Positions 8,352-16,618 of a stretch of 41,206 nt of DNA are shown here, piece after piece. Within the stretch, counting starts at the first letter, position 1. Each line of letters starts with the position of its first letter. Both the position numbers and the translations under genes were made by a program. The notes beneath the pieces are model-generated. The model did not search any database, was not told the DNA's origin, and was given only the letters and a program-made list of their open reading frames with translations. The stretch is from the NCBI GenBank assembly GCA_009699015.1, contig WLOY01000013.1, positions 1 through 41,206 of the forward strand. Direction: 5' to 3'. This DNA comes from Actinomycetota bacterium. GTDB taxonomy: Bacteria > Actinomycetota > Actinomycetes > S36-B12.

Positions 8352-8808
8352 CGGGATACGAGAGTTCAGCGGTCTCGAGCAGCTCGAGATCGCGGTCGGC
8401 ACCCACCTCGGCTTCAGCGGGTGGCATTCGATCACGCAGGAGCGCATCGATCGATTCGCCGAGGCGACGGGCGATGCCCAGTGGATCCACACCGACCCGG
8501 TCCGTGCTGCGTCCGGGCCGTTCGGCACGACGATCGCCCACGGCTACCTGTCGCTTGCGCTCATCCCGATGATGATGGGCGAGATCTACCGAGTCGACGG
8601 CATATCGATGGGCGTCAACTACGGGTCGAACCGAGTGCGCTTCCCGGCGGTGGTCCCGGTTGACTCCCGGCTCAGAGCCGGCGCGGAACTCGTGGCCATC
8701 GAGCGGCGCCCGGTTGGAGTGCAGGTCACGGTCCTCGTCACCGTCGAGCGCGAGGGCGGCGACAAGCCGGTATGCATCGCGGAGTTGCTCGCGCTTCTCG
8801 TCCCATGA
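8344..8808 (+). CDS. MaoC-family hydratase/dehydratase
   Basis: 154-residue single hot-dog-fold protein. The (R)-specific enoyl-CoA hydratase signature is clear: FAEATGDAQWIHTDP with the catalytic Asp/His, then FGTTIAHGYLSLALIP. Expected to hydrate a trans-2-enoyl-CoA, working with the FabG-like SDR before it. The GTG at 8344 is chosen because GGGAGGG lies just upstream and the hydratase fold begins shortly after; an in-frame ATG at 8326 is possible. It overlaps the preceding gene by 8 bp and the following kinase by 4 bp (ATGA). Confidence 0.88.
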   Translation: MPSGIREFSGLEQLEIAVGTHLGFSGWHSITQERIDRFAEATGDAQWIHTDPVRAASGPFGTTIAHGYLSLALIPMMMGEIYRVDGISMGVNYGSNRVRFPAVVPVDSRLRAGAELVAIERRPVGVQVTVLVTVEREGGDKPVCIAELLALLVP

Positions 8809-9842
8809 CGATTGATCTAGGCTCCCCGCCTGGGCTTGACCTTGATCGGCTCGCCGGATTCCTTGATCGTGAATGCCCCGGTCTCATCAACGGCCCACTG
8901 CAAGCCGAGGTATTTGATGGCGGCAAGTCGAACATCACCTATCGGGTGACCGACGGGCAGGGGCAGTGGGTCGTTCGACGACCGCCGCTCGGACATGTGC
9001 TCGCGACCGCCCACGACATGATGCGCGAGCACCGGGTCATCGCGGCGCTGGCGCCGACCCCGGTCCCGGTGCCGGGGATCCTGGCCCTGTGCTCCGAGCC
9101 CGAGGTCATCGGTGCCCCGTTCTACGTCATGGAACTCATGCCCGGAATCCCCTACCGGCAGCGCGAGCAGCTCGAGCCCCTTGGCCCGCTTCGAGTCCGA
9201 GGGATCTCGACCCGCATGGTCGAAGTGCTCGCCGACCTTCATACCGTGAACCCGGGCGAGGTCGGGCTCGACGACTTCGGGCGCCCCGAGGGGTTCCTGG
9301 CGCGGCAGGTGCAGCGCTGGAAGAAGCAGCTCGACGCGTCGAGGAGCAGGGAACTGCCGGGCGTCGACGAGCTGTTCGGCATCCTCGTGAGCAGCGTGCC
9401 GCCGGATCGTCCCCCCGCGATCGTTCATGGCGACTACCGCCTCGACAACCTCCTCATCGACGAGGCCGATGCCGTGACAGCGGTGCTCGACTGGGAGATG
9501 GCGACCATCGGTGACGCCTTGACCGACCTCGCCCTCATGCTCGCCTACCACCGCATGGCCCGGCTGGAGGCCGGTGCGGTGATCGCGAGCGCATCGAATG
9601 CGGAGGGCTTCCTGACCGAGGATGGGATCCTCGAGGCGTACGCGCGAAGGAGTGGAAACGATCTTGAGCACGTAGGCTTCTACCTAGGGCTGGCCTACTA
9701 CAAGCTGGCGGGGATCCTCGAGGGGATCTATTTCCGCCACCTCGGAGGTCAGACCGTCGGTGCGGGGTTCGACCGGCTCGGCTCCCTCACGGAGCCGCTC
9801 ATCCAAGCGGGGATCGCATCATGCAAGGGGAGTTCTCGATGA
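8805..9842 (+). CDS. APH/ACAD10-type phosphotransferase
   Basis: 345-residue aminoglycoside-phosphotransferase-fold kinase of the acyl-CoA dehydrogenase 10/11 N-terminal type. Visible: an N-lobe with GGKSNITYRV and VVRRPPLGHVLATAHDM, catalytic loop HGDYRLDNLLID, and the metal motif as LDWEMATIGDALTDLALML, the signature that separates this branch from true antibiotic kinases. Known biology: mammalian ACAD10/11 and bacterial LvaA-like kinases phosphorylate 4-hydroxyacyl-CoAs ahead of beta-oxidation. Here it sits with a MaoC hydratase, three SDRs and an MDR enzyme, which fits a hydroxy-acyl-CoA role (inference). Both ends overlap neighbours by 4 bp. Confidence 0.87.
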   Translation: MTIDLGSPPGLDLDRLAGFLDRECPGLINGPLQAEVFDGGKSNITYRVTDGQGQWVVRRPPLGHVLATAHDMMREHRVIAALAPTPVPVPGILALCSEPEVIGAPFYVMELMPGIPYRQREQLEPLGPLRVRGISTRMVEVLADLHTVNPGEVGLDDFGRPEGFLARQVQRWKKQLDASRSRELPGVDELFGILVSSVPPDRPPAIVHGDYRLDNLLIDEADAVTAVLDWEMATIGDALTDLALMLAYHRMARLEAGAVIASASNAEGFLTEDGILEAYARRSGNDLEHVGFYLGLAYYKLAGILEGIYFRHLGGQTVGAGFDRLGSLTEPLIQAGIASCKGSSR

Positions 9843-11113
9843 ACCGGCGCAAGCTCACCGCGGGATCGACGATCGTAGTATTCGCGGCCGCTGCCGCGCT
9901 GACGGCGGCTGCAGTCCCGGCGACTGCTGGCCCGTGGGACGGAGTCCGCTCCTGGGAAACCGCCACGGTGCAGCGGGTCGTCGATGGCGACACCCTCATC
10001 GTGAATGACGAGGTGACGGGCGCCGAGTCGCGGATCAGGCTGCTCGGGATCAACGCACCCGAGATCACCACCTCCGATCACGCGGGGCAGTGCGGCGGAG
10101 CCCTTGGGCGCAAGATCATGAAGTCGCTCGTCCCGGTCGGCTCCAGGGTGCGCCTTGCTGCGGTCGATCAGACGTCAACGGGTAAGTCAGCGCGTCCGCA
10201 GCGGGTCGTCCTCGCCTTTAACCCGGCAACGGGTGAGTTTGATCAGGACCTCGCCTGGGCCATGGCAGAGCGTGGCCTCGGGGTTTGGTTCACCGTCCCG
10301 AAGGAGGCGGCGATGAGCTCGCTCTACCGGGAGGCAATCGCAGGCGCCCAGTCGCGTCGTGATGGAATCTGGAACCCCAACCTGTGCCGCCAAGCCCTCC
10401 AGCCCGATGCAGCCCTTTCACTGCGGCTTGGCCGCACGGCAGCCGGTGGCAAGGTGGCCGATGAATGGGTGAGCGTCCGCAACACCGGGGCAAGTACCGT
10501 TGATATCTCCGGCTGGATGCTGCGCGACTCGGGACTCCAGGGCTGGTACACCTTCCCCGGCGGGTCGATCCTCACCCCCGGCGACTACCGGGTTGTCCAT
10601 ACCGGAACCGGGACCCCGGGCCAGCCCGACGGGCATGATGTCTACGCGGGCGCGAAGGCGCGCCTATATCAGGATGTCGGCACCGGACCGGCCCTCGTCG
10701 GCGATGGTGCCTACCTCCTCGACGCCGCGAAGAACTTCAGGTTCTGGCGCGAGTACCCGTGCACGGCGACCTGCGAAGCCGATCCCCTCGCTGGGGGACT
10801 CGTCATCGATGCGATCTCGGTCGGGCAGGGCAAGGGAAAGGCGAGGGCGAAGACTCAGTGGGTTCGACTCGCGAACAAGGGTTCAGCCGAGGCCTGCCTT
10901 GACGGAGCCAGGCTCGACACCGTGGCCAAGGTCTACCGGTTCGCCCCGGGGACCTGCATTCCAGCGGGTGGCACCTGGACCCTGAATGTGCGGAAGGGGT
11001 CTGCAACTCCGGCCGAGGCCTTCTGGGGCTTGACTGATCCGGCACTCTGGGCATCGGGGACGGCCCGGCTCATCTCGGACCGCGACCAGGTGATCGCAAC
11101 CGGTTCCTGGTGA
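9839..11113 (+). CDS. Secreted thermonuclease (SNase) with lamin-tail domains
   Basis: 424-residue exported nuclease. Signal peptide: MNRRKLTAG then a long Ala/Val-rich segment ending PATAG. Residues ~45-185 are a staphylococcal-nuclease fold: VQRVVDGDTLIV, RIRLLGINAPE (active-site Arg and acid), a divergent RPQRVVLAF segment for the second catalytic Arg, and AWAMAERGLGVW. It is followed by a lamin-tail domain (DEWVSVRNTGASTVDISGW ... LTPGDYRVVHTGTG) and a second, weaker copy (TQWVRLANKGSAEACLDGA). ATG 9839 is preferred over 9821 because AAGGGGAG precedes it. It overlaps the kinase (ATGA) and jetA (GTGA), making it the physical link between metabolic genes and Wadjet. Confidence 0.85.
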   Translation: MNRRKLTAGSTIVVFAAAAALTAAAVPATAGPWDGVRSWETATVQRVVDGDTLIVNDEVTGAESRIRLLGINAPEITTSDHAGQCGGALGRKIMKSLVPVGSRVRLAAVDQTSTGKSARPQRVVLAFNPATGEFDQDLAWAMAERGLGVWFTVPKEAAMSSLYREAIAGAQSRRDGIWNPNLCRQALQPDAALSLRLGRTAAGGKVADEWVSVRNTGASTVDISGWMLRDSGLQGWYTFPGGSILTPGDYRVVHTGTGTPGQPDGHDVYAGAKARLYQDVGTGPALVGDGAYLLDAAKNFRFWREYPCTATCEADPLAGGLVIDAISVGQGKGKARAKTQWVRLANKGSAEACLDGARLDTVAKVYRFAPGTCIPAGGTWTLNVRKGSATPAEAFWGLTDPALWASGTARLISDRDQVIATGSW

Positions 11114-12618
11114 CACCACTGCACGATGACCTCGAGGCGACGCTCCGGGCGAGCGCCGCCTGGAGACTCCTGCGGACTGATCACGCCCCGCTCATCCTCG
11201 GCTTCCTCGGTCAAGTGTTTGTCGAGGAGAACGTCCGATCCATCGCCGGCCCCGACCTCGTGAGCCGACTCGATGACATCCTCTTTGCTCTCAATGACGA
11301 ACAGGTGCCGCCCCGATACCCGCGCCCCCCCGCGGCCTACCTCGACGAGTGGGCACTGCCGGAGAAGGGCTGGCTGCGCAAGTACTACCCGCAGGGCTCG
11401 GACGAGCCGCACTTCGATGCCACGCCAGCGCTTGAGAAGGCCTTTGGGTTCGTCCGCAGCCTCCGCAGCCGATCCTTCATCGGCACGCAGTCCCGGCTCA
11501 ACACGATCATCGAACTGCTCCGCCAGATGGCGTTCGGTGCCGAGGAGGATCCCGAGGTTCGCCTCACCGAGCTCCACCGCCGCCGCGACCTCATCGACCG
11601 GGAGATCGCCGAGGTCCGCCGCGGGAATGTCGCGATGCTCGACGATTCGGCGCAACGCGACCGCTACCAGCAGCTCTCGACGATGGCGAGCGACCTGCTC
11701 TCGGACTTCAGGGAGGTTGAGGCGAACTTCCGCGCCCTTGACCGGCAGCTTCGCGAGCAGATCGCCGGCTGGGAGGGCTCGAAGGCTGATCTCCTCGACG
11801 AGGTCATCGGCGACCGCAATGCCATCGCCGAATCGGATCAGGGCCGCAGTTTTCACGCCTTCTACGACTTCCTCCTCTCCGGGGAGCGCCAGCAGGAGTT
11901 CACTGACCTGCTCGGGCAGGTGCAGTCCCTCCCATCGATCGAGCCAGACCCACGGCTTCGCCACGTCCACTACGACTGGCTCGATGCCGGCGAGCGAACC
12001 CAAGGAACCGTGCGGCTGCTCTCGGAGCAGCTACGCCGGTTCCTCGATGATCAGGTCTGGCTGGAGAATCGGCGGGTCGTTGAGATCCTCCGCGGGATCG
12101 AGCAGCATGCGCTCGTCCTGCGAGAGCAGGACCTCTCTCAACTGGGCACCACCATCGATGCGTCAGCGCCGACGGTGATCCTGCCCTTTGAGCGTCCGCT
12201 CTACCAGCCGCGGGCAAGCCTCACCCTCGACAGCGCACGTGTCATCGATGACGATACGGCGGCTGACGCAACCGCCCTCCTCGATCAGGTATTCGTCGAC
12301 ACCGAGCGGCTTTCGGTCCAGGTTCGCAGGCTCGTGCGGCAGGATGCGGTCGTGGGCCTCACCGACGTTCTCGCAGCGCACCCCCTCGAGCAGGGACTCG
12401 CCGAGCTCGTCGCCTACCTTGCACTCAGCGATGCTGACCTCGCCGTCGTCTTCGACGAAACGAGGCCGCAGGAGCACCAGTGGATCGATGAGAACGGACG
12501 AACCGTCGTGGCACGCATCCCTGCGGTCACGTTTGCCAGGCCGGGTCGCTCGGCTTCGTCGGCTGAAGATGGCGGGGTGTCGCAGCCGGGCCCCAACGTG
12601 AATTCGGAGTCGACATGA
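11110..12618 (+). CDS. jetA: Wadjet anti-plasmid system subunit JetA (DUF3375)
   Basis: 502-residue DUF3375 protein, the kleisin-like subunit of the Wadjet SMC complex that recognises and cleaves circular plasmid DNA. Family features: WRLLRTDHAPLILGFLGQVF at the N-terminus, WLRKYYPQGSDEPHFDATPA, then FVRSLRSRSFIGTQSRLNTI, long helical stretches with heptad character (~150-240), and a C-terminal winged-helix-like part (LAELVAYLALSDADLAVVFDE). The length is normal for the family. It starts at a GTG overlapping the nuclease stop, so it depends on translation from upstream. It overlaps jetB by 4 bp. Confidence 0.93.
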   Translation: MTPLHDDLEATLRASAAWRLLRTDHAPLILGFLGQVFVEENVRSIAGPDLVSRLDDILFALNDEQVPPRYPRPPAAYLDEWALPEKGWLRKYYPQGSDEPHFDATPALEKAFGFVRSLRSRSFIGTQSRLNTIIELLRQMAFGAEEDPEVRLTELHRRRDLIDREIAEVRRGNVAMLDDSAQRDRYQQLSTMASDLLSDFREVEANFRALDRQLREQIAGWEGSKADLLDEVIGDRNAIAESDQGRSFHAFYDFLLSGERQQEFTDLLGQVQSLPSIEPDPRLRHVHYDWLDAGERTQGTVRLLSEQLRRFLDDQVWLENRRVVEILRGIEQHALVLREQDLSQLGTTIDASAPTVILPFERPLYQPRASLTLDSARVIDDDTAADATALLDQVFVDTERLSVQVRRLVRQDAVVGLTDVLAAHPLEQGLAELVAYLALSDADLAVVFDETRPQEHQWIDENGRTVVARIPAVTFARPGRSASSAEDGGVSQPGPNVNSEST

Positions 12619-13223
12619 CAGCGACGCCGGCACCCTCGGCTGAGCTCGACCTGCCTCTTGTCGTGACCTCGCTCATGAGAGGCGTCGTCTACCGCGACGA
12701 TCAGGAGGTCGCGTGGCGGCACCTACTCGCCCTGCAGTCGCAGGTTCGCGATCATGTTGAGGTACTCGGCCTCGTCGTCGTCATTGATGAGACCGAGGGA
12801 TTTGCCTTCCTGCGGTCGGCCCCCGTCGATCCGGAGGTCGAGGAGTCCTCGGCCCTACGACTCGTGGCCCGCCGGCCCCTGTCCTTTCACCAGAGCCTCC
12901 TGCTTGCACTGCTGCGCAAGCGACTGGCCCAGTTCGACGCCGATGCCTCCGACACCCGACTCATCCTCACGCGCGACCAGATCGTCGAGATGCTCACCGT
13001 GTTCATGCCGGCCCGGACGACCCAGACCCGCATGGTCGACCAGATCGATTCGCACATCGCGAAGGCGATCGACCTAGGCTTCCTTCGACGGGTCCAGGGC
13101 TCCGAGGGAGTCTTCGAAGTCAGACGCATCCTCAAGGCGTTCGTCGATGGCCAGTGGCTGTCGGAGTTCGAGGAGCGTCTGGCGCAGTACGCCCTTGAGT
13201 TCGCCGTTCCGGAGGAGTCATGA
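12615..13223 (+). CDS. jetB: Wadjet subunit JetB (DUF4194)
   Basis: 202-residue DUF4194 protein, the KITE/MukE-like subunit that bridges the kleisin JetA and the SMC heads. Recognisable blocks are LMRGVVYRDDQEVAWRHL, FAFLRS, LVARRPLSFHQSLLLALLRK and RMVDQIDSHIAKAIDLGFLR, two winged-helix-type units. Length and order (A-B-C-D) match type I Wadjet. It is coupled by ATGA overlaps on both sides. No truncation seen. Confidence 0.93.
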   Translation: MTATPAPSAELDLPLVVTSLMRGVVYRDDQEVAWRHLLALQSQVRDHVEVLGLVVVIDETEGFAFLRSAPVDPEVEESSALRLVARRPLSFHQSLLLALLRKRLAQFDADASDTRLILTRDQIVEMLTVFMPARTTQTRMVDQIDSHIAKAIDLGFLRRVQGSEGVFEVRRILKAFVDGQWLSEFEERLAQYALEFAVPEES

Positions 13224-16200
13224 GCCAGGGCCTCTTCAGTGCGGTGGAGCTCGAGGTGGGCGGAGTCGATCCGCGCATCGGCTGGAGGCTCGAGCGCCTC
13301 GAGGTCCTCAACTGGGGCACCTTCGATCGGCGGGTGTGGACCTTCCTTGCGAATGGCAATAACGCCCTGCTCACCGGCGACATCGGCTCAGGCAAGTCCA
13401 CCATGGTCGATGCCGTGACGACCCTCCTCATGCCGTCGCAGAAGATCGCGTACAACAAAGCCGCCGGCGCCGAGCAACGCGAGCGCACGTTGCGAAGTTA
13501 CGTCGCCGGTCATTACAAGAGCGAACAGAACGAGTTCACGAGCGGAAGCAGGGCCGTCGGTCTCCGACCTGGCAATACCTACTCGGTGATCCTCGGCGTC
13601 TTCGCTAATCGCGCGTACGGCACGTCGGTCACCCTGGCTCAGGTCTTCTGGATGAAGGAGGGGCATCAGGGCCAGCCGGATCGGTTCTACCTCACCTCAT
13701 CCGAGGAATTGTCGATCGCTGGAGACTTCACCGAATTCGGGACTGACGTCTCGGGGCTCAAGCGCAGGCTGCGTGAGCGCGGCGCCCGGCTCCATGACCA
13801 CTTTCCCGACTACGGTCGCGACTTCCGCCGCATGCTCGGTATCGAATCAGAGCAGGCGATGGACCTGTTCCATCAGACCGTGTCGATGAAGTCCGTGGGA
13901 GACCTCAACGACTTCGTCCGGCAGCACATGCTCGAGCCCTTCGACGCCAAGCCTGCGATCGATGACCTCATCGCCCACTTCGAAGACCTCAGCGCCGCGC
14001 ACGAGGCGGTGCTCAAAGCTCGAGCCCAACTCGCTGAGCTCGCACCGCTCCTCACCGAGTGCGACGAGTTCGCCGGGATCGAGGCGCAGATCGGAGCGAT
14101 GTCGGCGCAGCGCGACGGACTCGAACGGCATGCCGCGCAGGTGAAGATCGGACTCCTCGATGCGTCAGTTTCCGGGCTGAGCGCGGCGATTGAAGCACGC
14201 GGTCGGACCCTCGCCGACGTCGACGCACAGATCGCAGCCCTCGATTCGGATCGGCAACGACTCGAGCTCGAGCGCGCGGGCTTCGGCGGCGATCGCATTC
14301 GCGAGATCGAGCAGGCCATGACGGAGGCCGACGCACAACGGGTCGGTCGGCGAGCCCGGTTCGAGCAGGCAGCCGAACTTCTTCAGCGCGCCCAATTGCC
14401 GGCGGTCGCGTCCGCAGCGCAGTTCGCCACTGTTCGCACACTCCTTGAACCCGCGCTCACCCGGGTGGGTGAGGAGCTCGCGGAGGCTGATAACCGAATC
14501 CAGGAGCTCGCGGTTGAGCGCGGTGGAATCGCGGACGAGAGCCGAGAGGTGAACGAGGAGCTACTCAGCCTGCAGGGCCGAGTAAGCAACTTGCCGCGCC
14601 AGAGCCTTGACCTGCGTGCGCGCATGTGCGACGAACTAAAGATTGCCGACGACGAACTGCCCTTTGCCGGCGAGCTCATGCAGGTACGGCGAGAGGACAG
14701 CGCCTGGGAGGGTGTCGCGGAGCGGGTGCTCCGAAGCCTCGGGCTCTCACTTCTCGTGCCGCAGGAGCACTACGCGGCCGCATCGCAGTGGATCAATGAT
14801 CGGCACCTCGGCACCCGTCTCGTCTACTACCGGGTCCCCGCGACCCTTGGCCCGGCGTCCGGAGCCTCAGCAGATGCTGTCGAGAATCCGTTGCATGCCA
14901 TTGTTCAGGTGAAGACCGGGAATTTTGCTCCGTGGCTTGAGAGGCAGCTGGTGGCTCGCGCGCGCCATGAGCTGACCGAGACCATGGAGGAATTCCGGCG
15001 GGCCGAGTGGGCAGTTACCAAGCAGGGGCAGGTGAAGTCCGGCGGAGGTCGTCACGACAAGGACGATTCGCGGCGCATCGATGATCGACGCTCCTACGTG
15101 CTCGGCTGGAGCAACGAGGAGAAGGTTCAGCTCCTCCTCGAAGAGGCCCAGCACCTGCAGCGGCAGCTCACGCGTATCGATGACGAGCGAGCGGCCCTCG
15201 CTGTGGCCCGCAGGCTGGTCGAGGAGCGACGAACGTCACTTGACCAACTCTTCGTGTTTGCCGACTGGTCGGAACTCGACTGGGAGGCAAGCGTCAATCG
15301 GATCGCGGAGTTGGCCGCAGAGAAGCAGCGAATCGAAGCGAGCTCGAACGAACTCGCCAAGGTCACCGAGGCGTTGGCGACGGTGCAAGGCACGCTCGTC
15401 GAACGCCGGGGTGAGCGCGACGTCCTCATCGGTGAGAATCGCGGGGACGAACGCGAACGCGACTCCCAAGGCTTGGCGCTGCAGCGCCTCCGTGCGGTGC
15501 TCGAGGGTGATGCCCCGAAGCCTTCTGCCGAGGCCGCCACGGTGCTCGAGCGGCTCTTCGACAAGCGGCTGCGCGCCGAGCCCACGGTCGACGTCGAGGC
15601 CGTCGACCGCGCTGATGCGTCCATCCGCACGACACTCACGAATGGCATCGACACCAAACGGCAAGATCTGCAGCGACGCGGTCAGCGAATCGTAGGGCGG
15701 ATGCGCGAGTTCCGATCGAAGTTCCCGCTCGACGTGGCGGAGGCCGACGACTCCGTGCAGTCGGCCGACGAGTACCGCCGGCTGCAGGACCGGCTCGCGG
15801 TCGATGACCTGCCGCGATTCGAGGCGAGCTTCAAGGAGTATCTGAATACCAACACAATTCGCGATATTGCGGGCTTTTCTTCGCAGTTGAACAAGCACGC
15901 CGAGCTCATCCGTGAGCGGGTCGACACGATCAATGAATCGCTCGTGAGCATCGACTACAACCCGGGTCGATACATCAGCCTCATCGTCACCAGGACTCCT
16001 TCGACTGAGATCCGTGACTTCATCTCCGACCTGCGGGCATGTACCGACGATTCCCTGGCCGGCGATGATCAGGACCAGTACTCCGAGCAGAAGTTCTTGC
16101 AGGTCAAGCGAATCATCGAGCGGCTCAAGGGTCGCGAGGGGCAGACGGAGGCTGATCGAGCCTGGACCAGGCGCGTGAGTGACGTACGAAACTGGTATGT

Positions 16201-16618
16201 CTTCTCGGCCTCCGAGCGCTCTCGCGATGACGATGTCGAGCACGAGCACTACACCGACTCGGGCGGAAAGTCGGGCGGACAGAAAGAGAAACTCGCCTAC
16301 ACCATCCTCGCCGCCTCCCTCGCCTACCAGTTCAAGCTCGAGTGGGGGGTGACCCGTTCGAAGACCTTCAGGTTCGTCGTCATCGACGAGGCGTTCGGAC
16401 GGGGCTCGGACGACTCCACGCGGTTCGCGCTCTCGCTCTTCGCCAAGCTGGGGCTGCAGTTGCTCATCGTGACGCCACTCCAGAAGATCCACGTCATCGA
16501 GCCCTTCGTGTCGAGTGTCGGCTTCGTCGACAACATCACCGGACGCGACTCACGCCTGCAGAACCTCACCATCGAAGAGCTGCGCGAACAGCGCCTGGCC
16601 AGGCGACGTGACCGCTAG
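13220..16618 (+). CDS. jetC: Wadjet subunit JetC (SMC/MukB-like ATPase)
   Basis: 1132-residue SMC-like ATPase, the loop-extrusion motor of Wadjet. Walker A GDIGSGKST at residues 53-61; head insert with RSYVAGHYKSEQNEF and SVILGVFANRAYGTS; long coiled-coil arms (~270-460 and ~640-900) around a hinge near 480-600; the C-terminal head has the ABC signature SGGKSGGQKEKLAYTI (~1013-1028) and Walker B RFVVIDEAFGRGSDDST (~1050). All ATPase motifs are intact, so the complex is probably functional. It shares 4 bp with jetB and 11 bp with jetD. Confidence 0.95.
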   Translation: MSQGLFSAVELEVGGVDPRIGWRLERLEVLNWGTFDRRVWTFLANGNNALLTGDIGSGKSTMVDAVTTLLMPSQKIAYNKAAGAEQRERTLRSYVAGHYKSEQNEFTSGSRAVGLRPGNTYSVILGVFANRAYGTSVTLAQVFWMKEGHQGQPDRFYLTSSEELSIAGDFTEFGTDVSGLKRRLRERGARLHDHFPDYGRDFRRMLGIESEQAMDLFHQTVSMKSVGDLNDFVRQHMLEPFDAKPAIDDLIAHFEDLSAAHEAVLKARAQLAELAPLLTECDEFAGIEAQIGAMSAQRDGLERHAAQVKIGLLDASVSGLSAAIEARGRTLADVDAQIAALDSDRQRLELERAGFGGDRIREIEQAMTEADAQRVGRRARFEQAAELLQRAQLPAVASAAQFATVRTLLEPALTRVGEELAEADNRIQELAVERGGIADESREVNEELLSLQGRVSNLPRQSLDLRARMCDELKIADDELPFAGELMQVRREDSAWEGVAERVLRSLGLSLLVPQEHYAAASQWINDRHLGTRLVYYRVPATLGPASGASADAVENPLHAIVQVKTGNFAPWLERQLVARARHELTETMEEFRRAEWAVTKQGQVKSGGGRHDKDDSRRIDDRRSYVLGWSNEEKVQLLLEEAQHLQRQLTRIDDERAALAVARRLVEERRTSLDQLFVFADWSELDWEASVNRIAELAAEKQRIEASSNELAKVTEALATVQGTLVERRGERDVLIGENRGDERERDSQGLALQRLRAVLEGDAPKPSAEAATVLERLFDKRLRAEPTVDVEAVDRADASIRTTLTNGIDTKRQDLQRRGQRIVGRMREFRSKFPLDVAEADDSVQSADEYRRLQDRLAVDDLPRFEASFKEYLNTNTIRDIAGFSSQLNKHAELIRERVDTINESLVSIDYNPGRYISLIVTRTPSTEIRDFISDLRACTDDSLAGDDQDQYSEQKFLQVKRIIERLKGREGQTEADRAWTRRVSDVRNWYVFSASERSRDDDVEHEHYTDSGGKSGGQKEKLAYTILAASLAYQFKLEWGVTRSKTFRFVVIDEAFGRGSDDSTRFALSLFAKLGLQLLIVTPLQKIHVIEPFVSSVGFVDNITGRDSRLQNLTIEELREQRLARRRDR

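Noticed and set aside
8805..9842. Aminoglycoside antibiotic-resistance kinase
   Set aside because: The LDWEMATIGDALTDLALML signature and the MaoC/SDR neighbours place it in the ACAD10/11-type branch, not among antibiotic phosphotransferases.
15236..16492. 418-codon minus-strand open frame inside jetC
   Set aside because: Antisense shadow of a high-GC gene. The sense strand carries the complete SMC-like ATPase with all motifs.
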